A stretch of 64,000 nt of DNA from Tritrichomonas musculus (taxonomy: Eukaryota; Parabasalia; Tritrichomonadida; Tritrichomonadidae), in contig JAPFFF010000001.1 in assembly GCA_039105265.1 (NCBI GenBank), positions 9,114,001 through 9,178,000 of the forward strand, in the 5' to 3' direction. Position numbers and translations under genes: made by a program. The notes beneath the pieces are model-generated. The model ran no database searches and had not been told where the DNA came from. It worked only from the letters and a program-made list of their open reading frames with translations. Of the stretch, positions 50,781 to 61,600 are shown piece by piece (positions within the stretch are counted from its first letter, which is position 1; every line of letters begins with the position of its first letter).

Positions 50781-51770
50781 ATGAGTATGCAGCAACAGGA
50801 GCAATCACAGTCGGGTCCAACACCCCTTTCAGCTTTAGAAGGCGCAGGAATCACTGCGGCTGATCTTAAAAAACTTTCTGAGCATGGTTTTACAACAGTC
50901 GAATCAATTGCATTTTCCACAAAGAAAAATCTTGTTGAAGTTAAAGGTATCAGTGATGCTAAAGCAGATAAAATTATAGCGCAAGCAGGTCAACTGGTTC
51001 CAATGGGATTTTGTTCAGCATCTGATTATCATCAACAAAGGCAAGATATTGTTTACCTTACGACAGGAGCATCAGAACTCGATAAATTACTTGGTGGAGG
51101 TATAGAAACAGGATCAGTTACGGAAATGTTCGGTGAATTTAGAACTGGAAAAACCCAATTATGCCATACTTTAGCTGTTACTTGTCAACTTCCCATTGAT
51201 AAAGGAGGTGCAGAAGGAAAATGTCTTTGGATAGATACAGAAGGAACATTTCGACCAGAAAGAATTGTACCAATCGCTGAAAGATTTGGTCTAGATTCAT
51301 CAGAAGTTATGGACAATATTGCATATGCCCGTGCATATAATACAGATCACCAATCGCAATTGCTAGTTACTGCATCAGCAATGATGGCTGAATCAAGATA
51401 TGCATTATTAATTGTCGATTCTTCAACAAATTTATATAGAACTGACTACAGTGGACGTGGTGAATTATCTGCACGTCAAATGCACCTTGGTCAATTTCTT
51501 CGTAACTTACAGAGACTTGCTGATGAATTTGGTATAGCTATTGTTATCACTAATCAAGTTGTTGCACAAGTTGATGGTGCATCAATGTTTACAGCAGATC
51601 CAAAGAAGCCAATTGGAGGAAATATTATGGCGCATGCATCACAAACTCGTCTTTATTTGAGAAAAGGAAGAGGTGAACAGAGAATATGTAAAATTTATGA
51701 TTCACCATCTCTTCCAGAATCAGAAGCATCATTCGCAATTTCAAATGGTGGTATCATTGATGCAGAATGA
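50781..51770 (+). CDS. RAD51: RAD51 recombinase
   Basis: 329 residues. RAD51 forms nucleoprotein filaments on single-stranded DNA and drives strand exchange in homologous recombination. An N-terminal helix-hairpin-helix domain ([20 protein letters not shown], then [13 protein letters not shown]) precedes the core. Walker A is GEFRTGKT at 118-125 and Walker B is LLIVDSS near 208-214. Further signatures are [32 protein letters not shown] and [20 protein letters not shown]. The wording is closer to RAD51 than to DMC1. The conserved Ala in VDSAT/VDS is Ser-Thr-Asn here (VDSSTNLYR). Complete. Confidence 0.93.
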   Translation: MSMQQQEQSQSGPTPLSALEGAGITAADLKKLSEHGFTTVESIAFSTKKNLVEVKGISDAKADKIIAQAGQLVPMGFCSASDYHQQRQDIVYLTTGASELDKLLGGGIETGSVTEMFGEFRTGKTQLCHTLAVTCQLPIDKGGAEGKCLWIDTEGTFRPERIVPIAERFGLDSSEVMDNIAYARAYNTDHQSQLLVTASAMMAESRYALLIVDSSTNLYRTDYSGRGELSARQMHLGQFLRNLQRLADEFGIAIVITNQVVAQVDGASMFTADPKKPIGGNIMAHASQTRLYLRKGRGEQRICKIYDSPSLPESEASFAISNGGIIDAE

Positions 51771-51934
51771 AAAAAGTTTATAGCGTTTTTTTTTTTTTTT
51801 TATTTAGATGAATTTTTTTTTTAAAGAAACCAAATAAATTAATCTAGTTTATTATTATTTTTTTTTTTTTTTTTATGAAAAAGATTCAAAAAAATAAATT
51901 ATACATTGTGTATAAAGCTATTGTATCATAAGAA

Positions 51935-52561
51935 TTATTTTCGAGGATGGCGAGGACTCTTAAGTGACTTAGCTAGTATTGGATTTTTAGATTGCACCTG
52001 TCTATCGAATTCGGTCAAAAATTCTTTTTTGTATTTTAACATTTCTTTAATTTTATTATATCTAAATTGCACTTGGTCTTGAATAAAAACTTCGTTTGAG
52101 GGAATAAACTTAAGTTTAAATATTTCAACGGCTTTTAATTCAAGAATCTGTAAAAATTCCATTGTCATTGATTGATCGTCTTCCTGTACAAAAGTAATCT
52201 GTGTTTGTGAGTCAGAACTTTCTGATTCGTTAAGAAGTTCGGTAACATTATTTGGAAAATCTTGAAAATCAATCAAAAGTTGATCTTCAGCTTTCATTTC
52301 ATTGAAAGATTGCTCATTAAAAACGGATTCATAAATAGTAAACAAATCAGCATCGTCCATCACTTCGAATTTTACTTGAATCATTTTGTTGTTATCGCCT
52401 TTTTTTGTAAGAACGCGTACCCAAACTGCTTTTGTGCCAGATTCATTAGAATCTGACGTATCCTTGTATACTCGAAATTCAAGGTTAATAGTTTTGCAAA
52501 ATATAATTTCATATCCAGTGTTACGAAGAGAAGGATCAATATTGTCTTGGTTGAATGCCAT
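51935..52561 (-). CDS. SAS-6-like protein, N-terminal head domain only
   Basis: 208 residues corresponding to the globular head of SAS-6, the cartwheel protein of centrioles and basal bodies. It has VMDDADLFTIYESVFNEQSF followed by NEMKAEDQLLIDFQDFPNNV and TELLNE (compare LTDDxDxFFLYxLxxxEEDF, QxLLVDFxxFPxKFIxLL), then FLQILELKAVEIFKLKFIPS and a short helix QFRYNKIKEMLKYKKEFLTE. The long coiled coil of canonical SAS-6 (several hundred residues) is missing. A head-only SAS-6-like (SAS6L) paralogue is known from other protists at basal-body and apical structures; this may be one. Reads to a clean stop with a basic tail. Confidence 0.7.
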   Translation of the reverse strand: MAFNQDNIDPSLRNTGYEIIFCKTINLEFRVYKDTSDSNESGTKAVWVRVLTKKGDNNKMIQVKFEVMDDADLFTIYESVFNEQSFNEMKAEDQLLIDFQDFPNNVTELLNESESSDSQTQITFVQEDDQSMTMEFLQILELKAVEIFKLKFIPSNEVFIQDQVQFRYNKIKEMLKYKKEFLTEFDRQVQSKNPILAKSLKSPRHPRK

Positions 52562-52844
52562 TGCGTCTGTTAGATTTATTGATAGACCGTTTAAATTTAC
52601 ATCAAATTTAAAACACTGAAATATTAAAGTTCATTGATAAATATATTAAATTATCAAAAAAAAAAAATAATTTTTTTTTTTTTACTTTTAAAAGAAGAAG
52701 AAGAAAAAAAAATAGAAGTAAACTTTTTCTAAAAACTTTGAATTTTGAAAATTATTTTGGTCATTACAAAAAAAAAATTTAAAATAAAAATATTTTTTTA
52801 ATACAATAACATATATAATATTATAAAACAAAAAAAAAAAAAAA

Positions 52845-55800
52845 TTATTTGATATTTAGCTGTAATCTTGGTGTTGTATTTGATGTTGAAGTGTGTACAG
52901 GAACATTTAAAAAGTTCTGACAAAGCCAATCTGCGAATTGTGGAGCTTTTTCATTAACGCCATATTGAGTATTAAAAAAGTGAGAAAGCATTGTAGCATT
53001 TGATATATCAACTCCATCCATTTTATATTCGGGTGGCCAAAAATTCTTCTGATCATTGAGTATTGCGGCAATTCTATTTGATTTCTTAAGGATAGCCTCG
53101 GCCTTATGAACTGTAACGTTCCATTTTATTTCAGCATTTTTGAAAGCTATATTTGCTTGATTTTTGAGCAAAGATATATTTTGTGCAACTTCAGGACTTG
53201 ACAACGACTTTAATTTAGAAGATCTACTTTTCTTTTTCTTTGAATCATTTGTATCTTTCTCTTCTCTTTGAGGAGGAGCCTCGCCCTGAGCTTCCGCACT
53301 CTCAAGTCTAGTCGCTTCATCAAGATTCAGGCCAATTTCGGCCATTTCGTTGCTTGTTGATTTCAAATCGTTGTTTTGAGCGATGATAGTTAACGGAATC
53401 AGCCTTCCCATTGCTTCGTTTATGATTGCTGCTGCTGTAGCCGAGACGCTGAGTGAACTTTCCTTTCCATCTTTCTCTTTCACTTCTTTTCCGCCTCTTG
53501 ACGTCTTCCTCTTGCTTGCGCAGTCATCGATGTCGACGATGATTCCGATGAAGAAGAGGAGCGAGCCTTTCACTTGGCCCTGATTCGCGGTCCCTTTTCG
53601 CCGATTTGTGTACGAAGTTCCTGCTCGCGATGAGACAACTGACAAGTTGGACCTCGTGCCCGAATTTGAAGGCGTCTTAAGCCGCGAGCGGACAGTCGAT
53701 CGGTCAGCAAGCGACGGCAAGCACGTTGATTTTCCGCCGCCATTTTCAATTGCCGATGTTCCTTTGAATAACTTCGAGTCAACTTGGAACCACTGGCCAA
53801 CAATGTGGCCGGTCTCAAGCGGGACCTGTTCTGCGGCCCTTTGAATAGTTTTGAATGGCTGGCAAAGCTCTTCAAAACACTTGAAGTACAGAAGCGTCCT
53901 CATTTCAAGGACTTCGCTGTCAAAAACGGGCAACTCGAGACTGCAAACGTGCGCATAGTAGCTTGCTGCAATGTTCCGAAGGCTCTGATCTTTATTCTCA
54001 TTCATCAGCAATGTCGGACACGCCTGTGATTGGCTCGAATTCGAACTTTGTGCAATCAGAGATTGAATGTAACGACGCGATGAACGAACAACGGATGCAA
54101 TCAACAAAGCCGAAATCGACTGTTCCAACTTTTTGTTAGCTTCATTGGATAATGAAACGCCAGCAAGAACAGCGTAGTCAAGAATGCATTGCTGACTTGC
54201 CGGATGAACGACGCAATCGGGCGCTGAATTGAACATTGCTTGCAGAAGTGAAGTTAACTTGTCAATTTGTTCAGGTGAAGTCAAGTTGATCGTTGGCTTT
54301 CCAATGAGCGTCGCCGCTTCTTCTTCTTGCTGCTGCTGCCTCTGATTCCAATTTTGAATCAAAAGTGGATTACTTGATAAAATTGACTGCATCTGAATTC
54401 TGCACGATGAAGCATTCAAAAGGAACGATAGGCCGTGCGCGTTAAAAGGGCACTTTTCATCCATCAAATGTTGTGCTTCTGATAAAATTTCAATTGGATC
54501 TGAATTGCCATTGAAATGAACGATTGTCAACGCTTCCAGATGCTTCAAACGAACCAAAAGATGAGTGTCGCGTATGAAGTATGATCTGCCTTCATTCATT
54601 TGAAGCTGTTCAGTGAAGAACGAATATGTATCGTTGTTTATTTTTGCGATCAAATCAACCGGACTCGGAAAATTAGATTGGAAAGGTTCATACAACTTGT
54701 GATTGTAACAAAACAATTCAACAAGCTGTGCAACCGACAAAATATACTCACGATGAAATGCAGTAATTGGCGGGTGAAGATATATTTTTGACAGAAGTTG
54801 GGCAGCGTTTTCATATTCCGCTTTATGGATGAATAAAAGTGCCTTTAAATACGGAGTTGCAACTTTTTCAGTGTTTTGATAATCATGAAGATGATAAGAA
54901 GCCGTTGCTATAATTTGTGCTGATGAAGAAACAAGACCGCTTGTCAATAAAATAGGTCGATCAATGTACGTCGATAGCATTGGCGGTGATTTTGGATTTG
55001 ATTTGAGAACGGTTTGTGCAATTTGAATTGCATCTTCCCAACGCCATTGTTTCATGTGAATTTGAGCTTTTTCAATTTCAACTTCGTGTTTGATGTTCTC
55101 TTGATTTGGCTTGAATTCCTTTGAAAGAACATCGTTGATCAAGTTTTCAGCAAGATTAAGCGTGCTTTCAAAAGTATCAATCGATTGACTTGCAGTTTGA
55201 CTCGATGTTGTTTCTGGTTCTTTTTTGCCATGATGTTGACGTTTATGTTTCCCTCGAGCTGTCTGTGAACCTTGACGCAAAGAGACGTCATTGATGCTTC
55301 CAGAAGGGTCAGAGCATTCTGCGATATTTTGAAGTATTTTGGAGACACAGATTGCATATTGACAAGTGATTGAAGAACCATATAAATTTGTAACTTGCGC
55401 CAATAAAGAAGTGGAAGAAATTGTTTTCACAGCTTCCATGTTGATGCTCGAGCTCGGGGCTTCATGAATATCAAAAGGTAATCGTTTCGAATTAGCTGGA
55501 TAAAGTGCTGTCTCCTTCGAAACTCTTGGTTCGCCGAAGTTTGTCAAAACGTCATTTAATAGCTTCATTGCAGGCTGAAGAATTCCGAATTTGGTGCAAA
55601 CGATGATTGTCGTTAGACGGCATCTTGCGAGATGTCTTTTGTCGCGTGCAATGAACCTGAAAAAGTGACGAGCAAACGATAACGGTTTGAACATTTCAAA
55701 GTACATTTCAAAAGAAAGCATCGATGATAATAAATGCGATATCGCAAGTGATAGATATTTCGCCGGCGGCGCTTCAAGGAGCGGATTTTGTGGATCAAAA

Positions 55801-58800
55801 TCACTGAAAACATCGACTCCTGGAATTATTTCAGCCGGTTCGTAATCGGCGTAATCAATTTGTTTCTTCGGATTGAAAGGAGAAGCCGTGAAAAGAGAAG
55901 CGAGTGAAAATGCAGCAAGCCTTGATAATTGCATTGCTCGCACTCGATCTGATGAAATTGAAATCAATGACGAAATGACAAAGATTGAAATGCAACCTGC
56001 CCAAGAATGTTTTTGATAAAATGACTCTTCTGTTTCGCCTTTCAATATTTGATCAACCTTGTCTTGTGCCTTCACTAATCGAAAGTGGCATTCGAGTGCG
56101 TCGAAGAGACGATTAATTGCAAGTTGATTATTGTTCCTGTCAAAAAAAGTAAAGGCCATTTTGGATTGCAAACAAATGCTCATTGATAGCTTCTGTTTAT
56201 GTTGAAGTGCAATTGCGAGATCATTGACCATTTTGCTGAACGTTTCATCACTTCGATTAGCTTGTTCATCAGTGAAAATTTCAGGTCGAATTGCACGTTG
56301 ATAAATCGCATCGGCTTCGTAAAATTGATTCTCAGAAGGATCCCTCTGCTTCAAACTGTTCGACACTTCAACAAGCTCGGCTGGAAGTTCGTTGGAATTC
56401 GGCATAATCCAGAGATGCATCCCTGATACTTGGCTGATTTTGCACGCGTCAATCAAGTTGATTGTGATGTTCTGAACTTGTCCGTCATTCGACATGATGA
56501 GAAGAAGGTTTTTGAGCAGCTCCTGCGAGAATCTCTCATTCAGAGGAAGATTGCGAATGGCGACTTGAGTGATTGATGTTGTTAAAGGAGCGAGCGAATT
56601 AAAAGAAGCTGTTCCTGTTTGAATTGAGTCCAAATAAACTCTGAAAAAAGTCGAAGCCGATTGAATCACAATTGATTCATTCGAACGATTTCCAAAAACA
56701 ATCGCTCTAATCAATGCATTTATTACGTTTAGTGATTGATCGTTTGTTGCTTGATCTTCTTCAGTTGGTCCCGGTTTTCTTGTTGTTGAATGTTTTGATT
56801 GCCGACCTTTAGTGAGATGTTGCTTGTCTTTTCTGCCTGTTCTTGATGTTTCTTGCGTTGTTGAATCAGACATTTGTTGGTCGCTTTCAATCATGCAGAT
56901 TGCGAGAAGAAGATTCAAAGCAGCACGATATTTGTTAACGGCGTCAAATTTGGCCAAATTTGCACGTCTGTGATGAAATCGATTCCAAACGGTTTGGATC
57001 TTCGTTGCTGCCGAATTCTCAGCTGCATCATCTTCTGGTGCTTTTTGTGGTTCATTCTTTTTGCCTTTTGCTGTTGTTACTCTTTTTCTTTGCTGAATTT
57101 TTGAGTTTGATCTCACGTTTTGTTTCTTTTGTTGAGCTTTTTCATCGGGTTCATGCAATGTCGATTTGATGTAATCCAGAGCAGAATTGCACCATGAAAC
57201 AGCCTGTGTGCAATAGCCGGCATTCAGAGCTGCTGATACCAAATAAACGGCTGCCAATGGAAATTGAGGATCCGTTTTGAACTTTGAAAAAAGATCGTCG
57301 TAACTTCTCTCCGGCGAAGTACGAAACATTTCAGCAGCCACAAGCGGAAGTGTTGAATCATTAACGTTTGCTTCGAGCAATTGATTCTTCGATGCAAAAA
57401 GCATGAAAGATGTTCGATAAGGATTTGATTGGAGTTCTACCACAGAATTTAACGCATAAGAAGAAAGTTGTCTTTCTTGATAAAGTTGAACCAAAATTGA
57501 ATCAAAAACAAAAGAACATTTAGACGCAAGTTGTTGATGAAGCTCACTCTTTGCTGTCTGTTTATTGTTCTTCAAAGTATTGATAATATAAAGAAGTGGA
57601 TGAATGACCCATCTCGAATGATATGCGTTTGTTAGAAGAGGCTGAAGAAGTGCGAAAATTTCACTGCAAATTTGTAATGTCAATTCAAAATTATTCAAAA
57701 CTTGTGACAATATCAGTGCCACTTTTTGAAAAGAAGTAGCATGAAGAGGTTTGTTTGCAAAAAGTCTAGCAGCCATCATTAAAGCTGTAGAGAAAGAGCG
57801 AAGCATTGGTGCTGGTTCTGAAAAAGTTTCCTTTTTTATCAGAAATTTATTGAATGGATTCAAATGCTCATAATAAGAATGATCATTCTTTACAACCGTA
57901 ACATTTGTGAACCGATTGAGCAAGTATTCAAGTGAGATGTCAAATGTTGACATATTCTTCAATTGATACGACGCAGAGGCCAAATAACCGTAAATAAGTT
58001 CAAGTGACAATTTGTGACAAGTTGTCAAATTAAAAGATTCGGTGATGTTATCGACAAGTTCATTATACGAGTCAAATGCACCAAAGCCAAACGTGTAGAG
58101 CGTGTTTGGCTTGAGTTTGGTTATGATAAATGGTTCAATTAAATCTTGCTTGATTCCAGTTCCATTCAGCGAATTGTTCGATAATGTAAGGCCCGTTGAG
58201 CCAACTGTTTCTTTCCCGAATGCTGCAACTGACTTCGCTTCTGGTGTTGAATAAGGATAGAAAAGGCCAACTTCGGTTCTGTTTACGTATAAAATCGGAG
58301 ATTTGAGTGGAATTTCTTGCGATTTGAGTTCAGAAATGCATTTGCTCGCCTTTTCGAGTAAGAAATCTGCTTTTTGGGGCCTGAAAAAAGCCATCTGAAC
58401 GTATAAAAGAGCCAATGCTGCATTGTTACTCTTGAAGTATTCAATCAATTGCTTCTCTGTGTCAGGAGAATGAATCGGAGGTTTGAATTGGCGGTTTATG
58501 AGGCTGTCAAATTTTTCTTTTTGTTTAATCGAGAGTGTTCCGTATAATTGCTTTGTTTTTTGGCATTCAATTTTTGTATTTTCTATTTCTCGCGCAAATT
58601 GTTCTTTGGCTTTTTCAATTTCGATTTGAAGTCCATGATTCAATTTTGATTTAATCCAAACAGTTAAAAGATCGGCGTGTAGACATTCAATCCATTTTTC
58701 AAATTGCATATATCCTTGATTTAATGGCTTGTTTGGAATTTTGGTCGTTGATGGAAGTGGTCTATTAAATGTTCGTATTGTGAATATGTCACGAAAATTG

Positions 58801-60020
58801 TCTAAAATGTTTAAGGCTGATTCAGATGCTTCTGTTGCTTCTAAATATAATTTTTGGCTGTTAAGATACCAGCAGTAATGAAGTGCTACCATTGAAATCT
58901 GCATTGGACAAGGTGATGGTGATAAAACCAGAACATGCAAAACGCCTTTAAGTACTAAAGGATCATCAATTTTACCTTCACAAAAGCGTTTCCATATTTT
59001 TAATGCAACCTCATCATAAAATTGAAAATCAATTTTAATGTCTTCTTTAGTCAACTGAAAAATGATATCAGAAACTTCAATCCACTTTTCAGCTGAAATA
59101 GCCGCTGCTAACTGAACTATTTTATCATCTGGTAAAACTTCAACAAGAGATTCTACATTTTCTAAAGAATTTCCTATTTTTAAAAATGAATAAATCAATC
59201 TATGAAGAAATGATGGAGCAAGTTGGCATTCGGGATTTGTCCATGCTTGAGTAACTTGTCCATATTTTGAAAGATAATCGCTTTTCGAAAGAGGTGAATT
59301 AAAAGCATTGCAAACTAAATTAATTGTATGTGGAGGGGGTACAGGAAAAACTTGTGGAGTTTGTTCTTCTTTAACAGGGCGAGCTTTAGGTTTTTTAGCA
59401 GGCTTCCTTGAAGATCCAATCTTTTCAAAAACAATTTCTTCTGATGTATTAAAATGAACTGACATTAAATCAACTGATGTTAATGCAGTATTAAAAATGG
59501 TTGATAATTGGCATTTTTTCTTATTGCATAGAGTAATTTGTTCATCGAGTCCATTAATATTCAAATCTTCTAATTGTTTTAGTTGAATTAATTCATTTTT
59601 ATAAGTTTTAATAAAAGCATCTGCGTCTTTCTCTCGAGAATCTTCTGTGTTTGCAAAAGCAGAGCATACGGTTAAAAAAACTTGGAGACGAAATGGAATA
59701 TATCGAGATGTGCAAAAAATAAGTATTGATGAAATTGTGTTATTTATTGATATTAGAAATTCAAGAATTTGATCAGAGTATCCTGCAAATATGATTTGTT
59801 CTGAAATTGGTATCACTGCTATAACGATATTATATATAACCCAATAATTGCGTTGATCGCTAGTCGCTAATGATATTATTTTTTCGATGTTATTTAATTG
59901 TTGTTTTATTCTATCGAATGAATCGCTGAAAATTAGTTGTGAATCGTAATAAAAAATAGAATTGATATTTGAAATGATTTCTGACAGAGATTCTAATAAT
60001 TTTTCTGGTGATGTTTCCAT
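52845..60020 (-). CDS. CFAP54: Cilia- and flagella-associated protein 54
   Basis: 2,391 residues, helical-repeat type. CFAP54 is a very large component of the C1 central-pair projection of motile axonemes. The family-specific segment KLKPNTLYTFGFGAFDSYNE followed by a helix LSLELIYGYLASASYQLKN (near residues 628-685) matches the LxPNTxYxFAVxAYDxxxxL...LxLxxAYLAQxAYQ region of CFAP54. One IQ motif (KIQTVWNRFHHRRA) lies near 1005. Lys/Arg-rich low-complexity linkers occur near 970-1000, 1060-1100 and 2090-2200. The middle third (about 53250-57250) is clearly GC-richer than the two ends, without any break in the frame. Somewhat shorter than the metazoan protein (about 3,000). Confidence 0.8.
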   Translation of the reverse strand: METSPEKLLESLSEIISNINSIFYYDSQLIFSDSFDRIKQQLNNIEKIISLATSDQRNYWVIYNIVIAVIPISEQIIFAGYSDQILEFLISINNTISSILIFCTSRYIPFRLQVFLTVCSAFANTEDSREKDADAFIKTYKNELIQLKQLEDLNINGLDEQITLCNKKKCQLSTIFNTALTSVDLMSVHFNTSEEIVFEKIGSSRKPAKKPKARPVKEEQTPQVFPVPPPHTINLVCNAFNSPLSKSDYLSKYGQVTQAWTNPECQLAPSFLHRLIYSFLKIGNSLENVESLVEVLPDDKIVQLAAAISAEKWIEVSDIIFQLTKEDIKIDFQFYDEVALKIWKRFCEGKIDDPLVLKGVLHVLVLSPSPCPMQISMVALHYCWYLNSQKLYLEATEASESALNILDNFRDIFTIRTFNRPLPSTTKIPNKPLNQGYMQFEKWIECLHADLLTVWIKSKLNHGLQIEIEKAKEQFAREIENTKIECQKTKQLYGTLSIKQKEKFDSLINRQFKPPIHSPDTEKQLIEYFKSNNAALALLYVQMAFFRPQKADFLLEKASKCISELKSQEIPLKSPILYVNRTEVGLFYPYSTPEAKSVAAFGKETVGSTGLTLSNNSLNGTGIKQDLIEPFIITKLKPNTLYTFGFGAFDSYNELVDNITESFNLTTCHKLSLELIYGYLASASYQLKNMSTFDISLEYLLNRFTNVTVVKNDHSYYEHLNPFNKFLIKKETFSEPAPMLRSFSTALMMAARLFANKPLHATSFQKVALILSQVLNNFELTLQICSEIFALLQPLLTNAYHSRWVIHPLLYIINTLKNNKQTAKSELHQQLASKCSFVFDSILVQLYQERQLSSYALNSVVELQSNPYRTSFMLFASKNQLLEANVNDSTLPLVAAEMFRTSPERSYDDLFSKFKTDPQFPLAAVYLVSAALNAGYCTQAVSWCNSALDYIKSTLHEPDEKAQQKKQNVRSNSKIQQRKRVTTAKGKKNEPQKAPEDDAAENSAATKIQTVWNRFHHRRANLAKFDAVNKYRAALNLLLAICMIESDQQMSDSTTQETSRTGRKDKQHLTKGRQSKHSTTRKPGPTEEDQATNDQSLNVINALIRAIVFGNRSNESIVIQSASTFFRVYLDSIQTGTASFNSLAPLTTSITQVAIRNLPLNERFSQELLKNLLLIMSNDGQVQNITINLIDACKISQVSGMHLWIMPNSNELPAELVEVSNSLKQRDPSENQFYEADAIYQRAIRPEIFTDEQANRSDETFSKMVNDLAIALQHKQKLSMSICLQSKMAFTFFDRNNNQLAINRLFDALECHFRLVKAQDKVDQILKGETEESFYQKHSWAGCISIFVISSLISISSDRVRAMQLSRLAAFSLASLFTASPFNPKKQIDYADYEPAEIIPGVDVFSDFDPQNPLLEAPPAKYLSLAISHLLSSMLSFEMYFEMFKPLSFARHFFRFIARDKRHLARCRLTTIIVCTKFGILQPAMKLLNDVLTNFGEPRVSKETALYPANSKRLPFDIHEAPSSSINMEAVKTISSTSLLAQVTNLYGSSITCQYAICVSKILQNIAECSDPSGSINDVSLRQGSQTARGKHKRQHHGKKEPETTSSQTASQSIDTFESTLNLAENLINDVLSKEFKPNQENIKHEVEIEKAQIHMKQWRWEDAIQIAQTVLKSNPKSPPMLSTYIDRPILLTSGLVSSSAQIIATASYHLHDYQNTEKVATPYLKALLFIHKAEYENAAQLLSKIYLHPPITAFHREYILSVAQLVELFCYNHKLYEPFQSNFPSPVDLIAKINNDTYSFFTEQLQMNEGRSYFIRDTHLLVRLKHLEALTIVHFNGNSDPIEILSEAQHLMDEKCPFNAHGLSFLLNASSCRIQMQSILSSNPLLIQNWNQRQQQQEEEAATLIGKPTINLTSPEQIDKLTSLLQAMFNSAPDCVVHPASQQCILDYAVLAGVSLSNEANKKLEQSISALLIASVVRSSRRYIQSLIAQSSNSSQSQACPTLLMNENKDQSLRNIAASYYAHVCSLELPVFDSEVLEMRTLLYFKCFEELCQPFKTIQRAAEQVPLETGHIVGQWFQVDSKLFKGTSAIENGGGKSTCLPSLADRSTVRSRLKTPSNSGTRSNLSVVSSRAGTSYTNRRKGTANQGQVKGSLLFFIGIIVDIDDCASKRKTSRGGKEVKEKDGKESSLSVSATAAAIINEAMGRLIPLTIIAQNNDLKSTSNEMAEIGLNLDEATRLESAEAQGEAPPQREEKDTNDSKKKKSRSSKLKSLSSPEVAQNISLLKNQANIAFKNAEIKWNVTVHKAEAILKKSNRIAAILNDQKNFWPPEYKMDGVDISNATMLSHFFNTQYGVNEKAPQFADWLCQNFLNVPVHTSTSNTTPRLQLNIK

Positions 60021-60440
60021 TTATATCTCCTATATACAACAATCTCGATTAAAAAAACGGAATTTATTGAAAACCTGATTACGTTTAAAATTAAATTCTA
60101 GAATTCTAATTTGTATAAATCATTTATTATATGAAACATATTAAATAACAATTATTAAATGTTAGATTTCAATGCCAAAGTTGAAGATTTATTTTAAATT
60201 TTTAAAATTTATTGAAATTTCAATTCATAACTTTTTGATTATTTTTTTTTCTACATTGAAAATATTTTTTCTACTTTTCAATAATAAAAAATTAAATTAT
60301 TTGGTTTATAAATAAGGTAACTATGTGTGATATGTTGTATTAAATTTATTTAATCTTTTTAAATTCAGATTTTAAGTTTGAACATTGAGAAATATTAATA
60401 TTAATTTTCAAAATATTTCAAAAAGTGACATAATTTGAAT
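60021..60440. other. Divergent spacer with promoter motif
   Basis: AT-rich region between CFAP54 and the chromoshadow gene. TTCAAAAAGTGAC (60417-60429) lies 12 bp before the next ATG. Confidence 0.5.
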
Positions 60441-61115
60441 ATGAGTGAATCTCTTTCTTCGAATATTTTAACCCAAAATAATTTGCAAGCATATGAAGCA
60501 AATCAAAATGGACCAGCTCCTCTTAATTTAATATATAATGATAAAGAAAATGTTCAAACTCAGTTAAATAATATTCAAAATAAACCGAGTTCCGTTCCAA
60601 GTTCAATCAAAAATGATATCCCAGTTCAAGAAAAAAATATTGCTGATGATCAAAATATGCGTATAGTTGATGAACAGCAAAAAGAAACAATAAATTCAGC
60701 TTCAAATTCAAAAGAGAAAAATATTATTATTAATGTTGAACCATCAAAATCAGATTCAGATTTAAACCTGACCAAGTCATCAGAAAATTTTGAAAATAAT
60801 AATAGTCAAAATTCTCAAGAAAAATTATCACCACATATTGAAGAACAAAATCATTCAGAAGAACAAAAAACTTTGGTCAATCTTGAAGATCAAATACATC
60901 CTATAAATACTCCCATAGAAGAAATTTATGGTGTAGATCGAAATTTCAGAAATGATCTTATTTTTACCGTCCGTTTTAAAGGTTATAATAAAATTGAAAG
61001 AATCACAAACCAAGATATGAAGAAATATCACCAGCAAGAATTAATAGCTTTTTATGAAAAATGTATGATTTTTTGTCAACCAAAGGATGACATGCCTCCA
61101 TACAAACCGCGCTAA
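60441..61115 (+). CDS. Chromoshadow-domain protein without chromodomain
   Basis: 224 residues from the ATG at 60441 (an in-frame TTG six bases upstream is discounted). Residues 1-160 are Asn/Gln/Ser-rich and probably disordered. The last 65 residues resemble the HP1 chromoshadow domain: IEEIYGVDRNFRNDLIFTVR, FKGYNKIERI, and YHQQELIAFYEKCMIF, paralleling IxGATDxxGxLxFLxKWKxx...ExV and CPQxVIxFYExRLxW of HP1. In HP1 this domain dimerises and recruits PxVxL partners. No N-terminal chromodomain is present. A divergent full chromodomain is the alternative reading, but the FYE helix favours chromoshadow. Confidence 0.55.
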   Translation: MSESLSSNILTQNNLQAYEANQNGPAPLNLIYNDKENVQTQLNNIQNKPSSVPSSIKNDIPVQEKNIADDQNMRIVDEQQKETINSASNSKEKNIIINVEPSKSDSDLNLTKSSENFENNNSQNSQEKLSPHIEEQNHSEEQKTLVNLEDQIHPINTPIEEIYGVDRNFRNDLIFTVRFKGYNKIERITNQDMKKYHQQELIAFYEKCMIFCQPKDDMPPYKPR

Positions 61116-61564
61116 AAAAAAATATTATATTTCATGATTTGTCAATTAACTATTGTGTTTTAATTTATGATATATTGGTTTTATAAACAGAAAATTACAA
61201 TATTATATTATAAATTACTCTCATATCAAAAAGTTAAAAAAATTCTATTTTATTTAAATTTCTTTCAAATTTTAAAAAATATCATTTTTTTTTTTTTTAG
61301 ATATGGAAAAGTATTGTATGGATGTCTTTTTTTGAACCAATTGGTAATACTTTAGCTTTTGAATAATTACTTGAATATATAAATCAAGTTCAATCATTTC
61401 TGTCTTCACCCAAACGTAATGATATTCACCGAAATGTAAACTTTGTTTTTTAATTTTCGTGTGTAAAAAATAAATTATTCAATATTTGAAATAAATTCTT
61501 AGAAACCGTAAGTTTACACGCGAAAATTAAAAAACAAAGTTAAATATTTATAATCAACTCTATA

Positions 61565-61600
<36 letters not shown>

